DNA of 64,000 nt, taken from Diphasiastrum complanatum. Taxonomy: Eukaryota; Streptophyta; Lycopodiopsida; Lycopodiales; Lycopodiaceae. The stretch lies in NCBI GenBank assembly GCA_029204225.1, contig CM055113.1:19305298-19369297 (forward strand), in the 5' to 3' direction. Below the pieces are notes generated by a model, which ran no database searches, had not been told where the DNA came from, and saw only the letters and a program-made list of their open reading frames with translations. The position numbers and the translations under genes were made by a program. Positions 46,951 to 60,395 of the stretch are shown one piece after another. Positions within the stretch are counted from its first letter, which is position 1; each line of letters starts with the position of its first letter.

Positions 46951-47281
46951 TTCTTTTGCAAACAAGAAAAGATTTGCCTTCTTAGAGTCAACACTCTAGA
47001 AGTAGACCTGGATTCATAAAGCTTCTTCAATGAATTCCAAGCTTCCAAAGATGATGTGCACTTACCAACTTCCTTGAGAAGTTCATTGGTAACATTCATC
47101 TTTATCATGTGTAGAGCCTTCTTGGCCCTCTTGTCATACCTCAATTGATCTTGTTGTGTTGCTGGTCTCTCCTCCAAACCTACAACAATATCCAAAACAT
47201 CATTCATCTCAAGAAGTGACTCCATCCTCACTTTCCATAATGAATAGTTACTTGAGGTAAGCCTATCATTGGCTTCCAGCC
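46950..47281 (-). pseudogene. Antisense copia gag fragment
   Basis: Minus strand from 47281: LEANDRLTSSNYSLW, then VRMESLLEMNDVLDIVVGLE, LRYDKRAKKALHMIKMNVTN and SRVLTLRRQIFSCLQKN. It is open across its length and is closely related to the plus-strand gag at 28214. It meets the plus-strand gag fragment head to tail, forming an inverted repeat. Confidence 0.85.
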
Positions 47282-47540
47282 ATTAGGTGCAGGTATGTTG
47301 GGTCTAGTTAATGGCTATGTGATAGGTGTAGTTAGCCTCCCATGTAGAGTTAATGTAGGGATAATGTTAGAGGTGTACTTAGTGGTCCCACACTTGATTT
47401 AATCTACACCATGCAATTTGCTGCACAATTGTCATTTGTTTATTGGTACACGTGTAATACCATTACGAGTCAAATGAGAAAATTTGCGACCAAAAGAGAA
47501 ACTTTTGGAGTTTAATCAATTGCAAATGTTTCTTTATGAT

Positions 47541-48810
47541 CAAGTACAAAGTTGACAGGAGTATCAATCAAAGGAAGGCTCAACTAGTAGCTCGAGGATT
47601 TTCTCAGATTCTGAACATCAACTATAATGAGACTTTTATTTCTATAGTCAAGTATTCCTCAATCAGAATCCTCTTATCATATGCTATTGGTCGACCTGGA
47701 AGTACATCAACTTGATGTACAAACAACTTATCTGAATGTAGTCATCGAAGATGATATGTACATGATGTAGCCCTAGGAATACATTTTCAATGGTAAGAAA
47801 GATAATGTATATAAACTCCATAAGGAACTTTATGATGTGAAACAATCAACCAAAGCTTGGTTTTAGAGGATCAACACATTCCTCATCTGACATAGCTACA
47901 AACCAAGCACTGTTGATTCAAATATTAGTGCAACATTCCTTTGTAATTATCACCTTATATGTGGATGACACACTACTTTTTAGCAACAATGTCTACCTAG
48001 TAAAGGATGCTAAGCAGATGTTGTTCTCCGAATTTGACATGATAGGCACACTACTGTCTAGGAGTTCGGATCCACAAAGACAAAGACAAAAGGTTGATTT
48101 ATATTACTCAACAGAGGTACCTTCACAACACACTCATCAGATATAATCTGATGAATTGCAGAGAAGGTCACTCACCAATGGACTAAGACCTACGATTGTC
48201 AAAGGGCCCGTGTCCTCAAACAAAGCAAAAAAAGAGCAAATGAGAGAGTATCTCTACCAATCGATACTTGGATCTCTCCAATGGTTTGTACCAGACTTGG
48301 CATCTCTTTTGCAATCAGCTCACTAAGCCAATTCATGGCTAATCTTAACATGATCCATTGGAAGGCTCTCATTCGAATCATGAGGTATATTCGAGCTACA
48401 TAGAAATCATGCATTTGCTATGGAGAAGTTGACAACAATAAAATCCACATACTCAGTGGATATACAGATGCGAGTTGGGGAGAAGGTGTAGATACTCATA
48501 AATCCACATCTAGATTTATATTCTTGTTCAACGGCAGTCCTATCTCTTGCTGAAACAGTTGTAAGCAAATCTCTATTGCGCTTTCTTCATTAGAGTCAAA
48601 GTATATCGCTGTTTCTCAAGCTATTAAAGGAGTTAGATATCACTATGTTAAGAATAAAGTTCTCAACTAAGAGATAAGCTTAGTGTATTGTCGAACATAG
48701 AACATGGCAGCAAATATATTCACCAAGGCATTGAGCATTGATGCACACAATAAATTTTGGGCATCGCTTAGTCTGAAGATAAAGGCAATCATGGATCCAG
48801 ATTAAGAGGG
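47541..48810 (+). pseudogene. Copia family C reverse transcriptase and RNase H
   Basis: QRKAQLVARGFSQILNINY, VYKLHKELYDVKQSTKAW, the catalytic box YVDD (47958-47969), MREYLYQSILGSLQW and, at the end, RYHYVKNKVLN and NMAANIFTKALSIDAHNKFW. Many stops. The purine tract TTAAGAGGGG leads into the LTR at 48811. Confidence 0.85.
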
Positions 48811-49314
48811 GTGTTGGATTTATTCCTTCTCTTTCTAAATTATACTCTTAATGTCGATCTATTCATGTTGCTACATATTTATTCTCATTGTTGCACAGTC
48901 TATAAAAATACACAAGATTCGAAGACAGGTATTCTTGAAATAGTCGAACAATCAAAATAGTCAAATTGTCGACATATTCTAAATGATCTATTCAACCAAT
49001 CGTCCAATTGAACATTCAAAGCCCTTGCCACCTTTTGACTCCAGCTATTCGAATAGACTCGAATCGACAAATTGTTGAATTCATCAAAATGAAGTTAGTC
49101 AACTATACTAGCCACTCCCATGACTGTGCAACTGCCTTGACAATGATTGTATCTACGTCACCATTTGTTCAGATAATGATAGCCATGACTTCTGTGTTGG
49201 TGCTTCTAGTTATGACACTACCTTGCTAGCAAATCTAGCTCAAAAATGACCATGTTCGGCGCTAGATGCTCGAACTCGACAATCCTTGTAGAATGTAAGA
49301 TTTCTCACCCAACA
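48811..49314 (+). mobile_element. 3' LTR of copia family C, 504 bp
   Basis: TGTTGG at the left and CCAACA at the right are exact inverted ends. A TATA-like stretch TATAAAAATAC is at about 48901. The middle is rich in TCGA words (ATTCGAAGAC, AGTCGAACAATC, TTGTCGACATA). Confidence 0.8.
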
Positions 49315-49869
<555 letters not shown>

Positions 49870-50169
49870 ATTCTAAGGAATTAGATTATTTGATAAAATG
49901 GAGTTCATCTATTTTGATGTCTTTTGCTTATTTTGATTTATTATATATATACAAAGTTATAGAGATTGTGGCTAACCAGAGGGTTTAGGCACGATGTAGA
50001 GTTTACAAGACAAGAGTATTTTGTTCAGTGTAACCTATACAGTATGTAGATGTGAAACTGGGCAGTTACTGCATAAAGCTTACTACTAGGCACCTGAATG
50101 AAAATTTAACATACTAACTAAGGTAGAAAAGAGCTATGCAGCTTTGATTGTCGCAATGGAGTATAGTTG

Positions 50170-50576
50170 GTCTGGTCTATTGAAATTTCAGATCCTGGAG
50201 TAATCCTCCAAGCCAAATAATCTCCTTCATCATAGAGGTGGCTGCAATATATTCGAACTCAATAGAGAACAAGAAAATGCATTTCCACTTTCAACTATTC
50301 CATGAAATGGGCCCTCCTACAAGAAAACATAGGTGGCTAGCCAGAGGTGGATTTTTTGGTATCCATATCTCCAGCCCAATTTGAGTCAAAATAGGTACTT
50401 AGAACTAGTGCATCCTCTGTATTTCCATCATAACACAAAGCATAGTGCTTTGTGGCTTGTATGTATCTCAATGCTCTTTGGAGCTTTCGAATGGTTTGTG
50501 GACTAGTCAAGCTAGTATGCAAAATCCTTGTGATCAACACATGTATGTACTTTGTGATCTTGATCTTCATGACCAA
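50170..50576 (-). pseudogene. Antisense copia RNase H fragment (family B)
   Basis: Minus strand: LQRALRYIQATKHYALCYDG, SNWAGDMDTKKSTSG, then IEFEYIAATSMMKEIIWLG. It is the closest relative in the window of the family B part of the chimera at 10166-10994. Confidence 0.8.
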
Positions 50577-53470
50577 TTTGATTCCGCTAAAATTTTTGCC
50601 AAGTCATGAAAAAAATTGTATGTTGGGCCAAAATTATGTCAATGTCAAAAATTGTTCCGAATCAAAATAGATTTCAATCTTGACCTGGGTCGATGGATCG
50701 AATTGGATCGATCCTGTTGGGTTGAAATGGTATATCAACCTTGTTTCGAAACAACTCAGTATCAATATTAGTACTAATAATTTTGACCCTTTGTAACAAT
50801 TTCAATTCTTTGCATTTTCTGAGTCGATTTTTCATGAATTCCAGTAGATACAAGTCCCAATGTTCAAACTGAATGGACTTGGACTAGAGTACTGATTGAA
50901 GCACTCCTGAAATCCATCACAGAGCAATCCAACAAATTTTTTTCTAAAATGCAAATTGCTTGACAACAACTTCAAAAATTTTCAAAGTTAGTTGAATTCT
51001 CATGCTTCAGTGACTTACACGACAATATACTTTAGATTTGAGTCATTCGATTAGGCGATGTGGAAATAGAAAAAAATGAAAGATGTATGAAAGGGTCCTC
51101 CTTTGAAACTCACTCTCTAATGTAGAGTCGAGTTATGTACATGCATAAAAGGTTGAAGTGCATTCTTCAAGCACATCAAAGATTTCCGTTTCTTAGAAAT
51201 TTATAGGTTGACGTGCCTATGCTATTCAGTTTGATAAATAGGTTTAGTTCGTCTTATTTCAAAGTGGAAGTTAAACATGAAAGCATGAAAAAAATGCATG
51301 CTTATAATTTGTCTGTGAAACCAAAAATATGTGGTCCTTCCAAAAAAAACTACGTAAATTGAAATTTCTTAACATTTATTTTTGGGAAATGATTGCCTTT
51401 CCACGAGATTACCAAATGATCAATCAGATATGGCTCAACCTAAGGGCCTTGGCATAGTCGTATAATCATTTCATTTGGTCAACAAGTCACTAAAGAATGC
51501 ATTTCACAATACATATAGTACAATCTTCGACTAGTCTCCAAACATTGTGAACAAGATCTCCAAAATCGTATATCCTATTTAAGGTTTTGAGATTATACTA
51601 TCTAGACTTAAATGATGACTTCCTACGCTTGCCTAAGAATAAGTTCTAATGAAGTGTTTGAGAAGTTTTTTGTTGTTTCTCATCTACGTGAAGAAAATGT
51701 TGCCATAAAAATTTGGAAGGCAATAATGTGATGTGAAAATGAGCTCGTCTACATTTTTAGCATATTGTGAAATTTTGGGTTCAAATATTTTTTTCACAGG
51801 AAAATGATGCTCACCTCATCCATTATGACATTCACACGAAATTTAACAACTATTTAATTAGACAACTATTCAATTATGGCTTGGCATGACCAACTCACCA
51901 TAATTTTATGACTGTTTTATCATGTGCAAAGGCCACTAAATTGGTCATTAGCAATACTTACAAATTAAATCTACTTGACACTAGGGCTGATATAAAAAGA
52001 AAATCAAAACATGAAAGGTGGATCTTAACTTCTAAGCGTAAGTTGAAAGAGAATTGTCACCTCCGTGAATGTCATAGTGTATCAGATTTACTTGATTTTC
52101 GCATGCCCGATCGCGATCTTCAAGTTGCGTATGCAACTCTCAAAGTCTCGAGTCCTTTCTGGAAATTGAATTTTGTTGAGACTCGTCGATTTCAAGTACA
52201 AATTTTGACACAATGCATGAGGTCATGTTTATATAACATGAGGCCATATTTATATAACATGGGCTAACAATGGTAAGGAGATACAAGACTTCCGTCCATT
52301 ACTGTCCATGGGCTCCATAATTCAGTTCGAAAATTCTAATTAATATCAAGGTGAAGTATCCGTGAGCTTCGTGTCAAGTGTCCATGCTTCCAAAGATCCA
52401 TCCGTTATTTATTCATCATACTTTGAAAGATCCCATGATTTTACAAATTTATCATAGTTTGAAAGATCCCATGATTATACATATCCATCACGCTTTGGAA
52501 GATCTTTTAATTATTTATTCATTTGCTATGGTATCTGAGTCTATCTGACTATCTGTTACAACTGAAGTTCAGAAGTTGAGCATTGGATTGTCAAAACCTT
52601 CAACTAGCTTTTGCAAAATTATGCGGAATACCCAGTCAGCAATTGGACGTGCGAATTTTGGAAAGACGGGAACGCGTGGTGGGCTGGTTACCTACGTAGT
52701 CAAGGGCGAAGACAGCGAAACAAAGTTAGTGTAAATTACAATGCGTAACTCGTATATTTTAAGATAGTGCATCTTCCTTGCACGGATCAGTGCCTTTGTG
52801 GTCGGCAGATAGAGGCTCTCTTGAGCTTCAATAAAAGCCTTAACAACGGTTTTGTAATTCTCTTCAGCCGCTGGATGATGTAAGTGTCGAAAACAAGGCC
52901 AGCTAGCCTGTTATATCACTGCATTCACAATATCTGCTTTACACAGTCTGGAAAAAACTCAAGAGGATAGCCCAATCCATATTGTCACATCAAAGATCAT
53001 TAATCTTTCACGATTAATGCTTGTTAGCGTCACAGAAAGACTTGTTATCTTTCAAGCTTTGATCCATCGACCAGAACTCCATTCAGTGAGTTACCTATGG
53101 CGGATAGTCTCTGATGCAAGTTCTCCAGCGACCAGTTTCAGCTATCCAATTATTACAGCATAAGATCAGGAGAAACTATCAGTATGTATTGTGTACGAGC
53201 CTATTCAAAGAGGATACTGACCACATTTTTCAATTTCGCTCATGCCGAGGCAAATGTCGGTAGCTATAGTCGTTCTAATCACCAATAGATCCCCTTCAAG
53301 ATTTAAAAACAGATAGAGTGTAGAGTTTTATATCATCACCGTTGCAGTTAATTTGATTTGTCGTTTGTCCCATCTCCTTTTATGCTCTACAGGAGAACAT
53401 AAAACCTTTCAACTCTAAGAATCGTAGAAGATTGGAAACATGGATTCATCCAGGCAAAAGTAGAATGCCA
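50577..53470. other. No gene seen; upstream region of the Rboh gene
   Basis: No supported coding sequence; the 119-codon frame at 51908-52267 has no motif. Small duplications are present: TTTATATAACATGAGGCCA-like units at 52222-52262 and GAAAGATCCCATGATT units at 52425-52480. Base composition becomes more balanced after 52600, as expected near a host gene. Confidence 0.5.
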
Positions 53471-53476
53471 TATAAA
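53471..53476 (+). promoter_or_regulatory. Candidate TATA box of the Rboh gene
   Basis: TATAAA stands 167 bp upstream of the start codon and would give a leader of about 135 bp. No other equally placed TATA word was seen. Confidence 0.45.
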
Positions 53477-53637
53477 GCCAGTAGAGAGACAGTCCAGACG
53501 GCAATCGGCGGCCTTTTGAAAAATTTTCAAGCCAAGCGCCTAGTATCACCTGTTGTTTGTCATTAGATTCCGATTTCTAAGGAATTGACTGAAATAAATG
53601 TGAACTTCATTCTTCGACAGATTACATAGCATAGAAA

Positions 53638-56600
53638 ATGGGTCTCCTACAGAACATGAGAATAATCTTTGGAAGAAAAAGTGATGCCGATGTTCATGAT
53701 GCGGCTAGTATTGACTTAGAAATACAGCCCCGCATCAGCTCTGCTTCAGCACCTGACGTGGCTGAGTCTGTTCGCTATCGTCACAGGGGATTAGTTCTGG
53801 ATGTGCATGATGACTCTATGGCAGTTCGAAAGATAAATCCAGTAATAGATGAAACTGACTCACTCAACCTTGTTAGTGATGAAGATCACACAGTAACTCG
53901 TGTGACTAGTGTACTGAAAAACTCTGGTTCATTGCACCTTAACCCAGCGCCTTCTCTTCTCTCTGGAGAGCCAAAGCGTCTTTCCCTCAGCTACGAGCCT
54001 AAGCGTCTTTCCCTCAGCTACGAGCCTAAGCGTCTTTCCTTGGGCCAAGAAACTAAGCGTATTTCTTTCAGCCAGGAAATTAAACGCATATCTTTTCATG
54101 AGGATACACAACATCGCATTTCTTTCAGTAAGCTCTCGCCCTCTTCCTCAGAATCTTCTCCAGATCGTCAAAATCATGTCTTCGAAGATCAAATATCAGA
54201 AGTCGCGCCTCGAAGTTCAAGGGAGCTCACAAAGAGTAGATCTGGGGCGGAGTATGCCCTAGAAGGCCTTCGGGTAATCCGTGAAACGACTCTTAGAGCT
54301 GAGAAAAGCGTCCTGTGGCGATCCGTGGAGGCTCGATTTGAGAGACTATCGAAGAACGGCTTGCTCTCTCGGAAAGATTTTGGTTTATGCATAGGTTGGT
54401 GCGGAAGGTCTATTATCATGACGTTCTAGATTGCATTTGTGAGCTGATCTTGTTATAAGATTATCGGACAACGGATGCAAATCAAGATGTTGATACATGC
54501 ATGGGTACTACTTGCAGGAATGAAGGAGTCGAATGAGTTTGCTGGAGTGCTTTTTGATGCTCTTGGGCGGAGAAAAGGCCAAACTCTGCCGAACATCACT
54601 AAGGAGGAGTTACGTAGTTTCTGGCTGCAGATATCTGATGAAAGCTTTGAGGCGCGAATGAGCATATTTTTTGATATGTGAGGCTTTCTCCTTCGAATAT
54701 TCCGTCATAGTTAAAGTAGACGAAACATTCGTTTTAGCTCTATTTGTGATTGACAGTTTCTATATTTTTAGGTGTGATAAAAATGCAGACGGTCGAATCT
54801 CGGAAGAGGAAGTAAAGGAGGTATGTTTTGAGCCCCACATCGTTAAGTCTAGGCTGATAGTCTGCATATCAGCAATTTCTAGCCATGAACACTGAGTCAC
54901 TTTCAAGTGTGCGCAGATCATCATGCTCAGCGCATCCGCGAACAAGTTATCCAACCTAGAAAACCATGCTGGTGAATATGCGGCACTGATAATGGAGGAG
55001 ATGGATCCAGATAATCGAGGTTACATGGAGGTATGCAGTTGCTATTCCAATTGTCCAGCAGCAATATTGCTTTCTTCCTCCCGGACCAGGTGTAGCCATA
55101 GCTTCTCACCTGAGATTTCTGAATTTTCGACTTTTGCAACTTTGCGAAAATTGACGTGGCTAAGATCTTGAGAATTATTTGACTGTCTGTCATTTGGCAG
55201 TTAAGGCAGCTAGAAGCCTTATTTCAAGCTCAATGGACCGGAGTATTTGGGAAGGATGGAAATTCTAGCACCAGCCCCCAAACACACACTAGTCTCAGTC
55301 AGATGCTACTACGGCCACAAACTTGGATAAAGAACCCAATGATGCGATTGAATTACTTTCTGATCGACAATTGGCCGCGTCTCTGGTTGCTAGGATTGTG
55401 GCTGGGAGCTATGACTGGACTTTTTGTTTATAAATTTGTGCAATATAGATATGAGTCATCATTCCTAGTGCTGGGGTATTGCGTTTGCACAGCCAAAGGT
55501 GCGGCCGAGACTCTGAAACTCAACATGGCGCTTATTCTGTTTCCTATGTGCAGAAACACAATTACGTGGCTTCGATCCACAGCACTATCTTCTGTAGTTC
55601 CTTTTGACGATAATATACAATTTCACAAGGCAAGTGCTTATATTAAGATCCTCCGTGCATCTAAGTTTCACGTAAAGAACAATAATATAGCATGTTGTCT
55701 TCGTTCACTTTGGTCTTCTCGTGAGTCTAAATGGATACGTCATACAGATGGTTGCTGTTGCTATCGCAATTGGGGTCGTAATTCATGGTGGTGTGCACAT
55801 GGCTTGCGACTTTCCAAGAATAGCTCACGCTTCTAGATCACTATTCATGATGACAATTGCCCGCGGATTCCACAATAAACAGCCAACGTATGCAGAGATA
55901 ATAGCAACTCCAACAGTAGTCATGGGACTGACGATGGTCGCGTTAATGACAGTCGCTTTTGTGCTTGCCAGTAGTCGACTAAAGCGAAACATTGTAAAAC
56001 TGCCATCACCTTTGGACAGATTGACTGGTTTTAATGCCTTTTGGTACTCCCACCATGTTTTCGTGGCTGTATATGTGCTTCTCATCATCCACTCCACATA
56101 TCTCTTCCTAAAGTTCAAATTTTCAGATAAAACGGTAAGAAACTTTGTATTTGAGCGTATACCTTTGATCTTCAGCTACGTTGATATGTTGTCCGTATCT
56201 TCGCACCTTTTCTCGCTCTCTGCTATATCATTTCTTCTTGTTGTTGATATCTGGCGTCATCTGCTATGCAAGAAACAGACGTGGATGTATATTGTCATCC
56301 CCATGTTGCTATACATCGCAGAACGAACTCTATCAGGCTTTCGAGCAAATTACTACCCAGTTCAGATAGAAAAGGTAGTTCTGCAATGTCATTCTACTTT
56401 TTTTTGTGTACTTGCCTTGCTTGCTCATGAAAACGTCAATAAGCTCTAACCGTATCATCTTGATCTCAGTTAGAAGTTAAAGGCTTATTATGTCCGATGA
56501 ATACCAGGTAGCAATTTATACAGCGAACGTACTGGCCCTTCACTTTACCAAACCTCCGGGTTTTAAGTACAAGAGTGGGATGTACTTGTTTTTGAAGTGT

Positions 56601-58517
56601 CCTTCCCTATCTCCATTTGAATGGTAAGTGGTTTATCCATAATGAGAAGATAATATATATCGTTTAATAATCTTACAGTCGATTATACCTTCAGTAAGGA
56701 AAACTTTGCAAAGATCTCTTCTTACTTGGGCGCTTGTCAAGATCTGCAGGCATCCCTTTTCAATTACGTCTGCGCCTGGTAACAATTATCTAAGTGTTCA
56801 TATTCGTACCTTGGGGGATTGGACTGAAGAATTGAAAAGGACATTTTCCGAGGTAAATAAATAGGCTCTATGAGCAATTTTCCTCGAATCACAAGTAACT
56901 AAGTCCTCTTGTAAGAAAAAGGCAAGCATATAACGATTATTTGATGTTGATGTCTTGTCTTCCTGCTTATAACAGATTTGTGAGCCACCGATCGGCAACA
57001 AGAGTGGTCTGCTTCGAGCAGAATACGTTCCTTCCGAAAATAAAGGATCAAATCCAAAGTGCGTTTCTGATTCAGCTTAAGATGAGCATTTTAAATCTTA
57101 TGCTTGAATAGAAACTACATGTTTTCTATATCATGTGTCCAGACTAGAATTTCCTGTACTGTACACTGATACGAAGAACGAAATCTAATTGACAGATTCC
57201 CAAAACTTCTGATTGATGGACCATACGGAGCTCCTGCTCAAGATTACAAAAAATACAATGTCCTCTTGCTAGTTGGTCTAGGAATTGGCGCCACACCATT
57301 TATCAGTATTTTAAAGGACATACTACAAGATTTAAGGTTTGCTGAACTGCAGCAGGTGAGCTTAAGTGAGTGCAGTAGAGGTAGTGAGGCGATCCATCTT
57401 GTTGCTTATAACGGTGGATTGATAGTAGAAATCTAGAGATACCTAATCTAGAGAAGCTGTTACTTACCTTGTTAGAGCTATTATGTTGCAAAGCAACTAG
57501 CAATAACTAGACAGAAACTGCAAATATTTGTATATTTCGCAGGCTGAAAGCAACAAGTACCTCGATACTCCAAGAAAAAAGCCATCACGGAAATATGAAG
57601 GCCCTACAAATGCCTACTTCTACTGGGTTACAAGAGAGCAAGGGTCGTTTGATTGGTTCAAAGGCGTAATGAACGAAATTGCAGAGATGGATCCCAAGGT
57701 TCGCAAGCACACACGTGCTTATGTTTCTTGCTGACAAATCAGAACTCTTGTTTAAGACAAGCACTTAGAGAGTAGGTGCTACAATCAATGCAAGATCTCC
57801 AACGGATAGCCCTAAAGAAGTACCAGGATTGTTTTTTCAACCAATAGGTTCTAAGTTCTAACCTCACTTTCTCTGCAGGCAATTGTCGAAATGCACAACT
57901 ACCTGACCAGCATACACGAGGAGGGTGATTTGCGATCATCGCTAATAACATTGGTTCAAGCTCTCCAGTATGCGAAGAGTGGCGTGGACATCGTATCGGG
58001 AACTAGAGTATGTTATATGTATTGAGCTTGATAGTGAGCCTAGAATATAAAATACTCAAATCGAGCAAACTTTTATCCATAAGGATCAATAGTTGAGGGA
58101 TAGGAGTAGATAGATGCTGCGCCATGATTAACGAGAACATGATAATAATGCTGATGGCCTGCTAAACCATTTGAGGCGTTCAACTGCAGGTGAAGACTCA
58201 CTTTTCCCGGCCAAATTGGAGCAAAGTCTTTTCCAGGATTTCATCTGTGCACAGGAATTCAACAGTAGGTGCGTGTATGTTTTAGATTGCCTTCGCATTT
58301 AGGACGAACTATGAATGCTAATTAGGAATAGAAGTGTATGCGAATCCGCAGATGTGTTTCTTGGCTTTGTGATACTCTCTTCAAATGCTCGATATCATTT
58401 CATGCAGGTGTTTTTTATTGTGGAATTAATCGGCTGGGGAAAGAGTTGGACACGCTGTGTCGAGAATATTCACAACTAGGAACGACAAAATTTGAGTTTC
58501 ACAAAGAGCATTTCTAG
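53638..58517 (+). CDS. Rboh: Respiratory burst oxidase homolog (plant NADPH oxidase), 15 exons, 977 aa
   Basis: Membrane enzyme that moves electrons from cytosolic NADPH through FAD and two hemes to outside oxygen, making superoxide for defence, growth and signalling. Exons: 53638-54394, 54518-54677, 54772-54820, 54917-55030, 55201-55629, 55748-56134, 56273-56374 (56279 is also possible), 56508-56623, 56750-56852, 56976-57058, 57196-57355, 57543-57698, 57879-58007, 58190-58268, 58408-58517. All joins keep the frame. Landmarks: unusual KRLS/KRIS repeats at 111-164; Rboh N-terminal domain about 215-305; EF-hand loop 308-319 ([12 protein letters not shown]) and a weaker one at about 348-359; first membrane segment about 420-440; heme-helix histidines H516, H520, H605, H606, H618; FAD motif HPFSITS at 706; NADPH sites at 773-778 (IDGPYG) and 794-801; YCG near 945; final FEFHKEHF. 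Length is usual for the family. Intron 5 has a GC donor. Activation by calcium and phosphorylation is known for the family. Confidence 0.95.
53968..54132 (+). repeat. 27 bp coding repeat in Rboh exon 1 (KR[LI]S units)
   Basis: Six degenerate nine-residue units run from residue 111 to about 165: EPKRLSLSY twice, [27 protein letters not shown] and a last DTQHRISFS. The first two are almost identical in DNA. Each has a basic pair, one spacer and serine, a typical recognition pattern for basophilic Ser/Thr kinases. Confidence 0.9.
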
Positions 58518-59339
58518 GATCTCTCCACACGATATTATATATACGTAAATACGTGATAAATAATGTAGTATTACCTGCAGGCTTATCATTATGCGAAAAG
58601 GCCTTTTGGCAATAGAAATTTTGTCATTCATCACTAGAACATTTCCGGAAGATACAAGTATATATTAGCAAACCTAAAGTGCAAGCCAGAAGATCTGCAA
58701 TGCCTCTTCATTCTTCGGCCATTTTCCACCAGGCGCTTGTGCAGCATCGAGAATAAAATGTTGTAGTCTATGAGGCTATCCTTACAAGGTAAAGATCCTG
58801 TTTGAACGGCGAGAAACACATCAGTATCTGTAATCATTTTATTGTAAAGATCCATTGTAGATCAGGTGAATAAGATAGAAGTGTGCACACTGTCAGTTCT
58901 CTTGTTAAGCAGTGATTACTACGGTATAGTGTTGATAGCTTTTTACCATAAAAATGTTTCACCGTCACGAAAGCTTTCGTCAGAAGCCCTTTATCAAAAT
59001 GTGGCTGTAGTTTTGTACCTTAGTAGGCTGATTGTTCAATGTTCGTGTAAGTAATAATTACTGAAGAAAGTACTTGTTCTTGTTTCTAATGCACCAATAT
59101 ACGATATGAATGCTATAAAAGAGAGGATTCACCTCTAGCTCCTAACAATTAAATAGCTGAATGATTTAGCAAATCAATTATCATTACATTGGAGAAAGAT
59201 TTGATATTAATGCATCAACATGGTATCATTAAGAATAACTTGAACAATCTTTCCTTCCTTAATGCTTTCCTCAATGCAACCTAACTCATCATTCAATGCT
59301 TTCATCCTCAAAACAAGTACTTAGACTTTTTTCATTCTT
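58518..59339. other. Rboh 3' flank, no gene seen
   Basis: AATAAA at 58752-58757 could serve polyadenylation but lies 235 bp past the stop; nearer AT-rich words (ATAAATAATG at 58556) are alternatives. Confidence 0.4.
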
Positions 59340-60395
59340 TACAAACAATAAAAGATTTGCCTTTTGAGAGTCAACACTCTAGAAGTAATAAAAGATTTGC
59401 CTTTTGAGAGTCAACACTCTAGAAGTAGATCGGATTCATAAAGCTTCTTAAATGAATCCCCAAGGAGTGCTTGGTGAAAACTTTTTTTCAACCTAACACA
59501 AAACCTATTAATTTTTTTTTTAAAGCTTTTTAACAACTAATGGGCCAACAGCCTACGATTCTATATGGAGAAGGCTTTAAAAAAAAAAATCTTTCAAGAA
59601 TGCTTTGATAAAAGTTTGGCTCATTGTTCGGTAAAGTCAACAAGTATAAGAATGGAATCGACATCTTTTTCCAAAAATCGACTGTGTAAAAAAATTATAG
59701 GAAATTAACTTTTAAAAACTCAACAACATTTTTTAGATGCACGCAAAATTTTGTTCAATATTTTCAAATGCAAGAAATTTTTGTGTAATAAAGTAGGTGG
59801 ATTCATATAAACTTTATGTTACATAGCTTCATTAAGCCAATAGAATTAGTTATTAATGTCAATGTGTAATATTTTGTCGGAGTTAAAATTTTACATTTTG
59901 ATTTTAATAATGATGAAGAAATACTTGTATGATTTTTGTAATTTTAAAGAAGTAAATTGAAATGCATTTGTTAACACTTTATTATGGGCCACTCAAATAA
60001 TGTATTAAAGCCTAGAGCCATACTAATCATTTCTAAAACCTTAAACCAAAAAAAAATTATATGAAAATAAAAACCTATAATTTAATTTTTGGTAGGCTCA
60101 TAACCTATAAGTACTCAAACATGTAGGTTATGAGAGCCTATAAAATTTTTCTTAGTAGGTGATTTAAAAAATTGGTAGGCTTTTTTCAATGGATTATAGG
60201 TTTTTGGCAAGCATTGAGATTCCCAAGCATCCTTAGATGAAGTACACTTACCAACTTCCTTGAGAAGCTCATTGGTAACATTCATCTTAATAATGTGTAG
60301 AGTCCTTTTATCATACCTCATTTGATCTTGTTGTGTTGCTGTTATCTCCTCCAAATCTACAACAATATCCATAGTATCAGTTGGGCCCTTTCCGT
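59340..60395 (-). pseudogene. Antisense copia gag split by a hAT-like insertion
   Basis: Minus strand 60395-60228 reads TMDIVVDLEEITATQQDQ, MRYDKRTLHIIKMNVTNELL and GKCTSSKDAWES. The reading resumes beyond the insertion at 59456-59340 with SRVLTLKRQIFYC. An exact 40 bp tandem duplication (59347-59386 and 59387-59426) lies in the second part. Confidence 0.75.
59465..60219. mobile_element. Non-autonomous hAT-like element, 755 bp
   Basis: Flanked by TCCCCAAG (59457-59464) and TTCCCAAG (60220-60227), an eight-base target duplication with one change, the size used by hAT transposases. The ends are imperfect inverted repeats (AGTGCTTGGTGAAAAC against AATGCTTGCCAAAAAC). The interior is AT-rich and has no coding sequence. 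The exact border may be off by one to three bases. Confidence 0.7.

Noticed and set aside
51908-52267. 119-codon frame
   Set aside because: No motif, no splice context and no repeat copy; chance frame in intergenic DNA.
55303-55836. A separate 177-aa ORF
   Set aside because: It is Rboh exon 5 read through the intron at 55630-55747.
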